A DNA stretch of 64,000 bases from Aureimonas sp. SA4125 (GTDB lineage: Bacteria; Pseudomonadota; Alphaproteobacteria; Rhizobiales; Rhizobiaceae): the NCBI RefSeq assembly GCF_019973775.1, contig NZ_AP025032.1, positions 3,810,001 through 3,874,000 of the forward strand. The letters run 5' to 3'. The position numbers and the translations under genes are program-made. Below are positions 9,236-21,289 of this stretch, one piece after another (the first letter of the stretch is position 1; each line of letters starts with the position of its first letter). The notes beneath the pieces are model-generated. The model was not told where the DNA came from and ran no database searches. It saw only the letters and a list, made by a program, of their open reading frames with translations.

Positions 9236-10426
9236 TCAGGCGACCTGCCCCGCGCACCAGCCCGACGACCAGGCCCACTGGAAATTGTAGCCGCCGAGCC
9301 AGCCTGTGACGTCCACGACCTCACCGACGAAATAGAGGCCTGGCACCGCTTTCGCCTGCAGGGTCTTCGAATCGAGATCGGCGGTGTCGACGCCGCCATG
9401 CGTGACCTCGGCGGTGCGATAGCCTTCCGATCCCGCCGGCTTGAAGCGCCAGGCGTTGACCGCAGCTTCCGCCGTGCGCAGGAGCTTGTCGGGCCAGTCG
9501 GCCAGCCGCTCCGGCCCCTTCAGCTCGCCCGCAATGAGTTGCGCCAGACGTTTCGGCAGGAAGGCGCCGAGGCCGGTCTGCAGCGACTGCCGGCCGTTCT
9601 CGGCCCGGGCGGCGCGCAATGCGGCAAAAACATCGAGGTCGGGCAGCATGGCCACGGCGATCTCGTCGCCCTCACGCCAGTAGGAGGATATCTGCAGCAT
9701 GGCTGGCCCGGACAGGCCGCGATGGGTGAACAGAAGGGCTTCTGCAAATTTCGTCCTGCCGTGCGACACGACCGCGTCGATGGCCACGCCCGCCAGCGGC
9801 TCGAGGCGGGCGAGCGTCGGCGGGTCCAGCGTCAGTGGCACCAGCGCCGGCCGCGTCTCCGTGACCTTCAGGCCGAAACTCTTCGCCAGTTCGTAGCCGT
9901 AGCCGGATGCGCCCATCTTCGGGATCGACTTGCCGCCCGTGGCGATGATGAGGGACGTGCATTCCACCGGCTCGATCCCGCGCTGGTCGTGGCTGAGCAC
10001 GGCGGCAAAGCCCGTCTCCGTCCGGCGCACGCGGTCGACCGTCGTCGAGAGCCTGAGGTCGGCGCCGTGGCGGCGCATTTCCGCCAGCAGCATGTCGACG
10101 ATCTGCTGGGCCGAGCCGTCGCAGAACAGCTGACCGAGCGCCTTCTCGTGATAGGCGATGGCGTAGCGGTCGACGAGCGCGATGAAGTCGCGCGCCGTAT
10201 AGCGCTTCAGCGCCGAGATGCAGAAACTCGGATTGTTCGACAGGAACTGCTTCGGGCTCGTGTGAACATTGGTGAAGTTGCAGCGTCCGCCGCCGGAAAT
10301 GCGGATCTTCTCGCCTGGCTTCGTCGCATGGTCGACGACGAGAACGCTTCGTCCCCGCTTGCCCGCCTCGATGGCCGCCATCATGCCGGCGGCGCCCGCG
10401 CCGATGATCAATACGTCGTAGGTCAT
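9236..10426 (-). CDS. NAD(P)/FAD-dependent oxidoreductase, HI0933/BaiN/YhiN family
   Basis: A 396-residue flavoprotein. The N-terminus has the dinucleotide-binding motif IIGAGAAGMMAAIEAG, followed by GEKIRISGGGRCNFTN, the signature of the HI0933 family. The C-terminus carries PGLYFVGEVVDVTGWLGGYN, which closes over FAD. The family is widespread, its substrate is mostly unknown, and related enzymes reduce steroid or other double bonds. I chose the ATG at 10426 because GAAAGG stands seven bases upstream; the in-frame ATG at 10444 would include that site. The gene is divergent from the amino-acid permease at 10673. Confidence 0.88.
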   Translation of the reverse strand: MTYDVLIIGAGAAGMMAAIEAGKRGRSVLVVDHATKPGEKIRISGGGRCNFTNVHTSPKQFLSNNPSFCISALKRYTARDFIALVDRYAIAYHEKALGQLFCDGSAQQIVDMLLAEMRRHGADLRLSTTVDRVRRTETGFAAVLSHDQRGIEPVECTSLIIATGGKSIPKMGASGYGYELAKSFGLKVTETRPALVPLTLDPPTLARLEPLAGVAIDAVVSHGRTKFAEALLFTHRGLSGPAMLQISSYWREGDEIAVAMLPDLDVFAALRAARAENGRQSLQTGLGAFLPKRLAQLIAGELKGPERLADWPDKLLRTAEAAVNAWRFKPAGSEGYRTAEVTHGGVDTADLDSKTLQAKAVPGLYFVGEVVDVTGWLGGYNFQWAWSSGWCAGQVA

Positions 10427-10672
10427 GCCATGCCTTTCGACCACGGCGATCGCGGCGAGTGGGAGATTGAGCGCCGGGGATAGACCGGTGCGGCCGCGGT
10501 CTCAAGGCCCCTGCTGCGGGCAGGTCCCGACGGCAGCTGTCCAGGCGGCAATTGAAACCCTTCCGTCACAGGTTCGCGGGCGGTGCGGTTGCCGCAGCGC
10601 GGCAGACCTCACCGATTGACAGCGTGGCAGGCGCGCCCGAAGGTCGACGCCAAAGGCGACCGGAGAACGGAC

Positions 10673-12055
10673 ATGGCCGAGAAGATTGAACAGGGCGCCG
10701 GCGAAGCAACGGCCGAACCTGCACTTCACCGGGTGATGGGCCCCTGGCTGTTGCTCCTCTTCATCGTCGGCGACATCCTCGGTACCGGAATCTACGCGCT
10801 GACTGGCGAGGTCGCCAAACAGGTCGGCGGCATCGTCTGGCTGCCCTTCCTCGTCGCCTTCGTCATCGCGCTTCTCACCGCCTTCAGCTATCTCGAGCTG
10901 GTGACCAAATATCCCCGCGCCGCCGGGGCCGCGCTCTATGCCCACAAGGCGTTCGGCGTACATTTCATCACTTTCATCGTCGCCTTCGCGGTGATGAGCT
11001 CCGGCATCACGTCCGCGGCCACCGCCTCGCGCGCCTTCGCCGCCAATCTCGCGACGGTGGCCGGCTTCGACCAGGCCGGCGGCCTGACGGTGACGCTGAT
11101 CGGCCTCGGCTTCATGGCGCTGGTGGCGATCGTGAATTTTCGCGGCGTCGCCGAGAGCCTGAAGATGAACGTGGTCCTGACTACGGTAGAGCTGACCGGC
11201 CTCCTGATCATCATCACGATCGGCTTCTGGGCGATCGGCACGGGCCAGGGCGACGTCTCGCGCGTCATTACCTTTGACGCAGGGCCGGAGCGGGGCCTGT
11301 TCTGGTCGGTCATCGCGGCGACGACGCTCGCCTTCTTCGCCATGGTCGGCTTCGAGGACTCGGTGAACATGGCCGAGGAGTGCAAGGCCCCCTCGCGGAT
11401 CTTCCCGAAAGTGCTCCTCTCGGGCCTCGCGATCACCGGCGTCATCTATGTCCTGGTCTCGATCTCGGCGATCACCCTCGTTCCCGCGGCGGAGCTCGGC
11501 GAGGGCGAGACGCCGCTCTTGAACGTCGTCGCCGCCGGCGCGCCGGGCTTTCCGCTCTGGATCTTCGGCATCATCACCATGTTCGCGGTCGCCAATTCGG
11601 CCCTCATCAACATGCTGATGGCAAGCCGGCTCGTCTACGGCATGAGCCGGGAACAGGTGCTGCCGCCGTGGCTCGGCCGCGTGCATCAGGAGCGACGCAC
11701 CCCCTATGTCGCGATCGGCTTCACCACGCTCCTCGCCTTCGGGCTGATCGCCTTCGTCGGCGCCGTTCCCGCGCTGGGCGGCACGACGGCACTCCTTCTG
11801 CTCTGCGTCTTCACCGTCGTGAACATCGCCGTGCTGGTGCTGCGCCGTGACAAGGTCGAGCACGACCATTTCACCACGCCGACGCTGCTGCCGATCCTCG
11901 GCGCGCTCGCCTGCGCCTTTCTCGTCGGCCCCTGGACCGGACGCGACAGCGTGCAATACCTCGTCGCGGGCATCCTGCTGGCGATCGGCGTCGGGCTCTG
12001 GGGCCTGACGGTCATGGTCAATCGCTCCAATCCCGCTGTCGTCGACAGGAAATGA
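10673..12055 (+). CDS. APC family amino-acid permease
   Basis: A 460-residue inner-membrane protein with about twelve hydrophobic segments. The first contains the unwound helix motif GTGIYALTGE typical of the APC superfamily, and a later one has MVGFEDSVNMAEECKAP. Members import amino acids or amines by proton symport or exchange; the substrate cannot be told from sequence. The start at 10673 follows GGAGAACGG, whereas an upstream in-frame ATG near 10583 would add a non-hydrophobic Arg-rich leader. It is convergent with clpB, and a strong hairpin and a two-way terminator lie between the two genes. Confidence 0.88.
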   Translation: MAEKIEQGAGEATAEPALHRVMGPWLLLLFIVGDILGTGIYALTGEVAKQVGGIVWLPFLVAFVIALLTAFSYLELVTKYPRAAGAALYAHKAFGVHFITFIVAFAVMSSGITSAATASRAFAANLATVAGFDQAGGLTVTLIGLGFMALVAIVNFRGVAESLKMNVVLTTVELTGLLIIITIGFWAIGTGQGDVSRVITFDAGPERGLFWSVIAATTLAFFAMVGFEDSVNMAEECKAPSRIFPKVLLSGLAITGVIYVLVSISAITLVPAAELGEGETPLLNVVAAGAPGFPLWIFGIITMFAVANSALINMLMASRLVYGMSREQVLPPWLGRVHQERRTPYVAIGFTTLLAFGLIAFVGAVPALGGTTALLLLCVFTVVNIAVLVLRRDKVEHDHFTTPTLLPILGALACAFLVGPWTGRDSVQYLVAGILLAIGVGLWGLTVMVNRSNPAVVDRK

Positions 12056-12063
12056 CGAGGCTT

Positions 12064-12091
12064 CCGCTCGCGGCATCATGACCGCGAGCGG
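12064..12091. terminator. Perfect 10-bp stem-loop after the permease
   Basis: CCGCTCGCGG (12064-12073) and CCGCGAGCGG (12082-12091) pair perfectly around an eight-base loop, nine bases after the permease stop. No T-tract follows, so it may protect the 3' end or help termination together with the next hairpin. Confidence 0.5.
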
Positions 12092-12106
12092 TGTCTGCGG
12101 GAATGC

Positions 12107-12143
12107 AAAAAGGGCGACCCGATGGACCGCCCTTCGCCTTTTT
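12107..12143. terminator. Bidirectional intrinsic terminator between permease and clpB
   Basis: A GC stem (GGGCG/CGCCC with extensions) flanked by AAAAA on one side and TTTTT on the other. It lies between two convergent genes, so the same hairpin can end transcripts from both: the permease on the plus strand and clpB on the minus strand. Confidence 0.75.
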
Positions 12144-12159
12144 CCCGACAAACGCTCTG

Positions 12160-14781
<2,622 letters not shown>

Positions 14782-14872
14782 GGAGGATCTCCCCTGTCGT
14801 GCCACCCGCGCTGCGGCGTGGAACGCTTGCTCTGGAGTCCGGCCCCCGTCATCGGCAGGCCGCTCCGCTGAG

Positions 14873-14901
14873 ATATGGGGGCATTCCAGGCGGGTTGAAA
14901 G
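14873..14901 (-). promoter_or_regulatory. Candidate RpoH (sigma-32) promoter of clpB
   Basis: Read on the minus strand, CTTTCAA (14901-14895), a 14-base spacer and CCCCATAT (14880-14873) resemble the heat-shock consensus CTTGAAA / CCCCATnT. The -10 part is exact and the -35 part has two mismatches. It sits about 92 bases before the clpB start, a gene of the RpoH regulon in most proteobacteria. Confidence 0.5.
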
Positions 14902-14984
14902 GTATTACGGAATGATACCTATCCCGATGCGGCCGGAAATTGCGCCGACCGTCACCTCGCTCGCTCCGGCGGTGCTCCCGCCAT

Positions 14985-15021
14985 GAAAAAAGGGGCGGCG
15001 GATCGCTCCGTCGCCCCTTTT
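14985..15021 (-). terminator. Intrinsic terminator of the DUF4167 gene
   Basis: On the minus strand a GGGGCGACGG / CCGCCGCCCC stem is followed by TTTTTT, 23 bases after the DUF4167 stop. AAAA on its other side makes a weaker terminator possible on the plus strand. Confidence 0.75.
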
Positions 15022-15043
15022 CCGGCTGCTGCCGATTCTTCGA

Positions 15044-16414
15044 TCAGCTGTTGGTGGCCATCAGGAAGGCCGGCAGGTGATCGCCGCCATCCTCGCCGCC
15101 CGACGAATCGTCGTCCGGCTTCTTCTTGCGCGGGCGACCCGGCTTGCGCTTGACCTTGCTCTCGGCATCGACGGGCGATGTCTCAGTCTGCGGCGTCGGG
15201 GGCTGGGGCGTCGGGGGCGTCTCGGCCCGCGCTTCGACCGGCGCCGTGGGCGCCACGGGCGCCGTCGCGATCACGGGATCGGCGGCGACAGGCGCCGGCG
15301 ACGCGGTGGCGACGGGCTCGCCGCCGGAGGCCAGATCCGCTGCTGCCGGGGCGCGCTGCTCGCCGTCTTCGCTGCGAACGCGCCGCGGACGACCGCGACG
15401 ACGCGGCTCGCCCTGCGCTTCTTCGCTCCGCGGACGGAACTCCTCGCGCGGCGCACTCTCGGTGGAGACGGTTTCGGCGGCGGGTATGCGCTGCGGCAGC
15501 TCGGCATTGCGCGGCTGCTCGTGGCCGGCAAGACGCGGCGCCTGCTCCTCGCCGCCTTCGATCGGCGCGCGGGGCTCGCTTACCACCGGCTGCGGGCCGA
15601 GGCCGTTCGGCGCCTGGCGGTCGCGATTGTCGCGATTTCCGCGATTGTCCCGATCCCGGGCTTGAAAGCCGTCGCGGTTCTCGCGGTTGCCGTCCCGATT
15701 GCCGCGGTTCTCGTCACGGCTGGCGCTGTCACGGTTGCCGCGATTCTCGTTGCCGCGGCTGTCGTTGCCGCGATTATCGCGGTTGCCGTCGCGTGCTTCG
15801 CGGTTGCCGTCCCGGTTGCCGCTGGCCGATTGCGGGGCGCCGTTGCCGCCACGCTGGTCCCGGCCCTCGCGCTGGGCGTTGGGCTGCCCGTTGAAGCGCT
15901 CACCCTGCTGCCGCTCGCCCTGGGACCGATCGTTCTGACCGCGATCCGTTTGATAGCGCTCGCCCTGGTTCCGGTCCGCCTGGTTGCGATCACCCTGGTT
16001 GCGGTCGTTCTGGTTCCGATCGTACTGGTTACGGTCGTTCTGGCCACGATCTTCGTTGCCATTGCCATTGCCGTTGGCGTAGCCGTTCTCCGAACCGCCC
16101 TCGTCCTCGCCGTCCTCGTCGGTCTGGTCGCCGAAATCGTTCTCGTCCTGCTGGAGCTGGAAAGTTCCCTGCGCGGCGGCGACGATGCGGCCGTAATGCT
16201 CGGCATGCTGGAGGTAATTCTCCGCCATCACCCGATCGCCGGAAGCTGCCGAATCGCGCGCGAGCGTCGAGTATTTTTCGGCGATGTGCTGGGCGGTGCC
16301 GCGGATCTTCACGTCCGGGCCGTTCGACTCATAGCTGCGAGACAACGGATTGGGGCCCTTGCGACCGCGCCCGCGCATCCGCTGCTTGTTCTGCTGCTGC
16401 TGTCCTGGCCTCAT
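15044..16414 (-). CDS. DUF4167 domain-containing protein with RNQ-rich repeats and AT-hook-like tails
   Basis: A 456-residue protein known in Hyphomicrobiales, function unproven. Residues 1-90 form the DUF4167 domain (starting MRPGQQQQNKQRMRGRGRKG and ending at YGRIVAAAQ). Residues about 122-172 are a pentapeptide repeat of the type DRNQx, and 190-268 are NRDGNRE/NRDNRGN low-complexity sequence, rich in Asn, Arg and Asp, with no predicted fold. Near the end are two GRP-centred basic motifs, RRGRPRRV (339-346) and KPGRPRKKK (424-432), which resemble AT-hooks for minor-groove DNA binding. A nucleic-acid-binding role is plausible but inferred. The start at 16414 follows AGGAAGAGC. It is monocistronic. 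Confidence 0.85.
   Translation of the reverse strand: MRPGQQQQNKQRMRGRGRKGPNPLSRSYESNGPDVKIRGTAQHIAEKYSTLARDSAASGDRVMAENYLQHAEHYGRIVAAAQGTFQLQQDENDFGDQTDEDGEDEGGSENGYANGNGNGNEDRGQNDRNQYDRNQNDRNQGDRNQADRNQGERYQTDRGQNDRSQGERQQGERFNGQPNAQREGRDQRGGNGAPQSASGNRDGNREARDGNRDNRGNDSRGNENRGNRDSASRDENRGNRDGNRENRDGFQARDRDNRGNRDNRDRQAPNGLGPQPVVSEPRAPIEGGEEQAPRLAGHEQPRNAELPQRIPAAETVSTESAPREEFRPRSEEAQGEPRRRGRPRRVRSEDGEQRAPAAADLASGGEPVATASPAPVAADPVIATAPVAPTAPVEARAETPPTPQPPTPQTETSPVDAESKVKRKPGRPRKKKPDDDSSGGEDGGDHLPAFLMATNS
15899..16051 (-). repeat. 15-base tandem repeat coding for DRNQx pentapeptides
   Basis: About ten units of a degenerate 15-base period within the DUF4167 gene, reading DRNQY, DRNQN, DRNQG, DRNQA, DRNQG, ERYQT, DRGQN, DRSQG, ERQQG. 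The frame is kept, so copy-number changes would alter protein length without breaking the gene. Confidence 0.85.
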
Positions 16415-16841
16415 GCTCTTCCTGTCTCTGGATATCCAGCTAGCGTGCCGGTTGCTCTGGCTGCAGGACGGCCCATCCCTGGGGATGGAGCGCTTGCCCC
16501 GCGCGATACGGATGCGCCAGCGCGCGACCGAGATCGAATATTTTGTATTCGGTTGAGCCGATCGATTCCAAATCGTCGGTATCACGGACAGCCGCCCCGC
16601 CGTCTCGAGCATCCCACGTCCGACCGCCACACCGGCAGGTCAGAAGCTGAGGGATGGTCCCCCTCGATTGGTCCGTAACGGTCTCGAAACTAGAAGGTTC
16701 GGCCCTGTGCCACAAGCCCTTTTTGCGGCGATGGGAACGAAACACTGGTTTGACGGACTTTTTATGCCTGATCTGCTTCGTCCGTGGCCCGAGCATGCAG
16801 AATAAAGTGTCGCCACCGCGGACGGGACCCGGTCCGCGCCG
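16415..16841. other. Intergenic region between prmC and the DUF4167 gene
   Basis: This 427-base stretch lies downstream of prmC and upstream of DUF4167, both on the minus strand. I find no recognisable protein, RNA gene or clear terminator in it. It should hold the DUF4167 promoter; the AT-rich patch near 16535-16555 (gaatattttgtattcgg) is the only obvious candidate. Confidence 0.5.
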
Positions 16842-17726
16842 TCACTTGCCCGTCTGGAACCACAATGCCCGCGGGATGCCTGCCAGATCGTCCCTCGATG
16901 CGGCCAGCACAAGTCCGGCCGCGGAAAAGATCTCACACACGTCGCTTGCCTGACCCTGACCGATTTCCACAAGCGCGTGCCCCGGCCGGCGCAGCCTCTC
17001 GGCTGACTGGCATGCAAGGGCGCGGTAGGCGTCCAGTCCGTCCGGCCCGCCATCGAGCGCAAGGTGCGGATCGAATTCGCGTACCTCGCGCGCAAGGCCG
17101 GCGATGTCGCCGCTGCGAATATAGGGCGGGTTCGACACGACGATGTCGACGGGCGCACCGATGGCGCTGAGATAGTCGCCGGCCACGGCATGAAAACGCG
17201 GCGCGACGCCGGCCGCCAAGGCATTGCGACGGGCCGTGACAAGCGCACCGGGAGACAGGTCGATGGCGATCGCCTCGGCCTCGGCATACAGCGCCAGCAG
17301 CGACACCGCGATGGCGCCCGTGCCGGTGCCGACATCGGCGATCAGGCAGGCCCCGCGCGCGGCCAGCACGGCTTCGATCGGTTGGCGGCACAGCTCGACG
17401 AGCGTCTCGGTATCGGCCCTTGGCTCCAGCGTCTCTGCCGAAAGGGCGAAGTCGTGGTCGTAGAAGGCGCGTCGTCCGAAGATCCGGTGCACCGGCTCTC
17501 CCTCGATGCGCCGCGCCACCATGGCGCGGAGGCGCCCCAAAGCGGGCGGTTCGACCGCGTTCCCCGACCGGAGGATCAGTCCGCCGGCGTCGCAGCCGAG
17601 GGCCTCGGCGAGCAGCAGGCGCGCATCGGTCGCGGGGTCTTCGATGCCCGCGTCGCGCAGACGGGCACGTAGGTCCGCCAGCGTTTCGGCAATGGTCGGC
17701 GCAGCGGGACCGGGGGCGGGCGAAAT
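16842..17726 (-). CDS. prmC: Peptide chain release factor N5-glutamine methyltransferase, probable ATT start
   Basis: The enzyme methylates the glutamine of the GGQ motif in RF1 and RF2. With an ATT start at 17726 it has 294 residues, the family length. Residues about 10-75 form the PrmC N-terminal helical domain (TIAETLADLRARLRDAGIED), 131-140 the SAM motif DVGTGTGAIA, and 199-202 the catalytic NPPY. In this frame there is no ATG, GTG or TTG between an upstream stop inside prfA and a TTG at 17540, and a start at 17540 would delete most of the N-terminal domain. The ATT lies two bases after the prfA stop with GAGGA eight bases upstream. Placement after prfA, its substrate gene, is conserved. 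The start is inferred; the product identity is firm. Confidence 0.88.
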   Translation of the reverse strand: MSPAPGPAAPTIAETLADLRARLRDAGIEDPATDARLLLAEALGCDAGGLILRSGNAVEPPALGRLRAMVARRIEGEPVHRIFGRRAFYDHDFALSAETLEPRADTETLVELCRQPIEAVLAARGACLIADVGTGTGAIAVSLLALYAEAEAIAIDLSPGALVTARRNALAAGVAPRFHAVAGDYLSAIGAPVDIVVSNPPYIRSGDIAGLAREVREFDPHLALDGGPDGLDAYRALACQSAERLRRPGHALVEIGQGQASDVCEIFSAAGLVLAASRDDLAGIPRALWFQTGK

Positions 17727-17730
17727 CGGC

Positions 17731-18810
17731 CTAGTCCTCGCCGCCGACCGATGCGAGCAGCCGCGCCTGGTGGTCGGCGATCAGCGCCCCGACGAGTTCG
17801 TCGAGTTCGCCCTCCATCACCTTGTCGAGCTTGTAGAGAGTCAGGTTGATGCGGTGGTCGGTCACCCGCCCTTGCGGAAAATTGTAGGTGCGAATGCGTT
17901 CGGACCGGTCGCCGGAGCCGACCTGGCTGCGGCGGGCCTCCGAGCGCTCGCCGTCGGCGCGCTCGCGTTCCATGTCGTAGAGCCGGGCGCGCAGCACCTG
18001 CATGGCCCGGGCGCGGTTCTGGTGCTGCGACTTTTCGGCCGAGACGACCATGATGCCGGTCGGCAGATGGGTGATGCGCACGGCCGAGTCCGTCGTATTG
18101 ACGTGCTGGCCGCCGGAGCCCGACGCGCGCATCGTATCGATCCGGATGTCCTCCGCCCGGATCTCGATATCGATGTCCTCGGCCTCGGGCAGCACCGCGA
18201 CGGTCGCGGCCGAGGTGTGGATGCGCCCGCCCGATTCCGTCGCGGGAACGCGCTGCACGCGGTGGACGCCCGATTCGAACTTCAGCTTGGAAAAGACGCC
18301 GCGGCCGTTGATGGAGGCGATCACTTCCTTGTAGCCGCCGACCTCGCCCTCGCTCGCCGACAGGACCTCGACTTTCCAGCCGTTCACCTCGGCATAGCGC
18401 TGGTACATGCGGAACAGATCGCCGGCAAAGAGGCCCGCCTCCGATCCACCGGTGCCGGCGCGGATTTCAAGGATCGCGCTCTTCTCGTCGGCGGCGTCCT
18501 TCGGCAGGAGAAGCAGCTGGATGTCCTCCGTCAGCGCCAACTCCTGCTCGCGCAGATCCGCAACCTCCGTGGCGGCGAGGTCGCGCATTTCGCGGTCGGC
18601 GCCGGGATCTTCCATCATCGCGCGCATGTCGCGCAGGTCGCTCTCGATCTTGCGGTGCCGGTTGATGGCGGCGACGATCGGCTCGAGCCCGGAATATTCG
18701 CTGGCGAGCGCGGCAAAGCTGTCGCGATCCCCGCCCTTGGCCATCTCGGCCTCGAGATAGGAAAAGCGTCGAACGATCTCGTTCATTGTGTCGGAAGGCA
18801 GGGTTGCCAT
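17731..18810 (-). CDS. prfA: Peptide chain release factor 1 (RF1)
   Basis: A 359-residue translation terminator that reads UAA and UAG. The stop-codon recognition tripeptide is PAT (189-191), which marks RF1 rather than RF2. The catalytic GGQ is at 233-235 within [15 protein letters not shown]; its glutamine is the target of PrmC, encoded directly downstream. The N-terminal coiled coil covers about residues 5-110. The ATG at 18810 has AGGATTTC upstream; an internal ATG at 18786 is a weaker alternative. It is preceded by ptsP with a gap of 97 bases on the same strand. Confidence 0.97.
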   Translation of the reverse strand: MATLPSDTMNEIVRRFSYLEAEMAKGGDRDSFAALASEYSGLEPIVAAINRHRKIESDLRDMRAMMEDPGADREMRDLAATEVADLREQELALTEDIQLLLLPKDAADEKSAILEIRAGTGGSEAGLFAGDLFRMYQRYAEVNGWKVEVLSASEGEVGGYKEVIASINGRGVFSKLKFESGVHRVQRVPATESGGRIHTSAATVAVLPEAEDIDIEIRAEDIRIDTMRASGSGGQHVNTTDSAVRITHLPTGIMVVSAEKSQHQNRARAMQVLRARLYDMERERADGERSEARRSQVGSGDRSERIRTYNFPQGRVTDHRINLTLYKLDKVMEGELDELVGALIADHQARLLASVGGED

Positions 18811-18907
18811 GAAATCCTGTGTTGTTTGATGGTCCGGGGTTCCGGCACGCAGCGGCGACCGGCCACTCGTCGCCCGCGGGAGGCGGGGTAATGGCCTGGT
18901 AGCGTCG

Positions 18908-21178
18908 CTAATGCGGGATGGAATGCGCCTGGGCGAAATCGGTCAGCAGCTGGCGCATCGTTCCCATGCGCCGCGGATTGGCCATGTAATCCGCCATCAC
19001 GGCCTCGAGCTTCTCCAGTTCCAGCTCGATCATCATCGCCTTCACCGGCCCGATCGCCGACGGTGTCATCGAGATCGACCGGAAGCCGAGGCCCATCAAG
19101 GCCATCGCTGCCAGCGGCTTGCCGGCCATCTCGCCACACAGGCCGACTTCCACGCCGTTGCGGATTCCCGCATCGAGAATGGTCTTCAGCGCCGACAGGA
19201 ACGGCGGCGACAGGTCGTCGAAGCGGCCGGCCATGCGCGCATTGCCGCGATCGACGGCGGAGAAGAACTGGAAGAGGTCGTTCGACCCGATGGAGACGAA
19301 GTCGACGAGGGCCATCAGCTCGTCCAACTGGAAGAGGAGCGAGGGCACCTCGATCATCGCGCCGAGTTTCAGCTGCCGCGGCATGACATGGCCGAACTTG
19401 GTGAGATGGGTGAGCTCGCGCGCAATGAGGTCGCGCGCCTGGCGCAGCTCGCCGAGCTCGGTCACCATCGGGAACATGATCCTGAGCTCGCGCCCGCGCG
19501 CCGCCTTCAGGAGGGCGCGCAGCTGCGTGCGCATCAGGCCGGGACGGTCGAGGGCCAGGCGGATGGCCCGGTAGCCGAGCGCCGGGTTCTCCTCCGGCGA
19601 CTGGTGCAGATAGGGCAGGAGCTTGTCGCCGCCGATGTCGAGGGTGCGGAAGGTCACCGGCATGTCGCCGGCCGCGTCGATCACCGCGGAGTAGAGGCGC
19701 TCCTGCTCGCTCGCCTTCGGCATCGACGAGGCGACCATGAACTGCAGCTCGGTGCGGAACAGGCCGATGCCGGCCGCGCCGCAATCGACGAGCTGCGGCA
19801 GATCCACGAGAAGGCCTGCATTCATCAACAGGTTGACCGCCACGCCGTCGCGCGTCTCGGCCGGCACGTCGCGCAGGGCGCGGTACTGTTCCTGGCGCTT
19901 GGCGCGGAACTGGACCTTCTCGATGAACACCGCTTCCACTTCGGCGGTCGGGCGCAGGTGCACGCCGCCATCGGTACCGTCGACGATGATCGCGTCGCGG
20001 TTTTCGGACATGGAGACCACGCCCTTGGCCTGGCCGACGACGGGAAGGCCGAGCGCGCGAGCGACGATGACGACGTGGCTGGTCGCCGTGCCTTCTTCGA
20101 GGATGAGGCCGCGGATCTTGTCGCGGCGATAGTCGAGAAGTTCCGCCGCGCCCATCGAACGGGCGACGATGATCGCGTCCGACGGCTCGTCGGCTCCGTC
20201 GCCGATCTCGGTCCGGCCCATCAGCTGGCGCAGCAGCCGGTTGGCGAGGTCGTCGAAATCGTGCAGGCGTTCGCGGATATAGGGATCGGTCATGTGCATC
20301 ATGCGCGCGCGCATGTCGCTCTGAACCTTCTCTACCGCCGCCTCGGCGGTGAGACCGTTGCGTACTGCCTCCTCCAGTCGGCGCACCCAGCCGCGATCGT
20401 GGGCGAACATGCGATAGGCCTCGAGCACGGCGCGGTGCTCGCCCTCGGCGGCGATGTCGCGCCGCGACAGCATGTCCTCGATCGACACCCGAAGAAACTG
20501 CAGCGACTGCTCGAGCCGGGTGATCTCGGCGCCCACATCCTCGTTGAAGAGGTTCGTCACCACCACCCGCGGCTCGTGCAGGATGACGTGGCCAAGACCG
20601 ATGCCTTCGGCGAGCGCGATGCCGGTGAAGGAGACGGGCCGCGACAGATCGAGGACGACGCCCGGACGCGACAGGCCTTCGAGGCTGCCGGCGGCGATCA
20701 TCTCGGCAACGACCATGGCGACGGTCTCGAGCGCCTCGACCTCCTCCTCGCGGTAGACGCGCTTGGCCCGGTTCTGCACGTCGAGGACGCCGAGCGTGCG
20801 GCCGGCTCTGAGAATCGGCACGCCGAGGAAGGCGTTGAACGGCTCCTCGCCGGTACCGGGAATGAAGGTGAAGGCCGGGTGCTTCTGTGCCTCGGACAGG
20901 TTGAGCGAACGCGCCGTGGCGGCGATCGTCCCGACGAGGCCCTCGCCGAGCTTCAGCTGCGCCAGATGCACCGAACCGGGGTTCAGGCCCTCGGTGGCGT
21001 AGAGCTCCAGCACGGCGTCGGCGCGCAGCACGTAGATCGAGCAGACCTCGGCGACCATGTTCTGGGCGATCTGTCGTACGATTTCGTCCAGACGCGCCTG
21101 CGGCTGCAGGGGCTCGGCCATGAGCTCCCGGATCTTGCGCATGAGCACGCGGGGACCGGACGAATCGCTTCTGATCAA
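18908..21178 (-). CDS. ptsP: Phosphoenolpyruvate-protein phosphotransferase of the nitrogen PTS (EI-Ntr)
   Basis: A 756-residue enzyme that takes phosphate from PEP and passes it to NPr, starting the regulatory nitrogen phosphotransferase chain. The N-terminal GAF domain (about 15-160) marks EI-Ntr as opposed to sugar EI. The swivelling phosphohistidine domain holds [18 protein letters not shown], and the PEP-binding TIM barrel carries [13 protein letters not shown] and [10 protein letters not shown]. The start is TTG at 21178, which gives the family N-terminus ([20 protein letters not shown]); the ATG twelve codons later has no good ribosome-binding site. The order lysC-ptsP-prfA-prmC is conserved in the order. 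A gap of 111 bases follows lysC. Confidence 0.95.
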   Translation of the reverse strand: MIRSDSSGPRVLMRKIRELMAEPLQPQARLDEIVRQIAQNMVAEVCSIYVLRADAVLELYATEGLNPGSVHLAQLKLGEGLVGTIAATARSLNLSEAQKHPAFTFIPGTGEEPFNAFLGVPILRAGRTLGVLDVQNRAKRVYREEEVEALETVAMVVAEMIAAGSLEGLSRPGVVLDLSRPVSFTGIALAEGIGLGHVILHEPRVVVTNLFNEDVGAEITRLEQSLQFLRVSIEDMLSRRDIAAEGEHRAVLEAYRMFAHDRGWVRRLEEAVRNGLTAEAAVEKVQSDMRARMMHMTDPYIRERLHDFDDLANRLLRQLMGRTEIGDGADEPSDAIIVARSMGAAELLDYRRDKIRGLILEEGTATSHVVIVARALGLPVVGQAKGVVSMSENRDAIIVDGTDGGVHLRPTAEVEAVFIEKVQFRAKRQEQYRALRDVPAETRDGVAVNLLMNAGLLVDLPQLVDCGAAGIGLFRTELQFMVASSMPKASEQERLYSAVIDAAGDMPVTFRTLDIGGDKLLPYLHQSPEENPALGYRAIRLALDRPGLMRTQLRALLKAARGRELRIMFPMVTELGELRQARDLIARELTHLTKFGHVMPRQLKLGAMIEVPSLLFQLDELMALVDFVSIGSNDLFQFFSAVDRGNARMAGRFDDLSPPFLSALKTILDAGIRNGVEVGLCGEMAGKPLAAMALMGLGFRSISMTPSAIGPVKAMMIELELEKLEAVMADYMANPRRMGTMRQLLTDFAQAHSIPH

Positions 21179-21289
21179 GGTCGTCTTCCAAAGGGCGGCC
21201 CAGAGCCACCGCCGTCGGCCACGATGAAACGACCGCCCGGCGGCCCCGGACGATCCAAGGTTGTGGTCTGCGGTAGACCCTTCACCCGG

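Noticed and set aside
16440..16796. 118-codon minus-strand frame between prmC and DUF4167
   Set aside because: Composition does not look coding, it runs through the likely promoter region, and no family is recognised.
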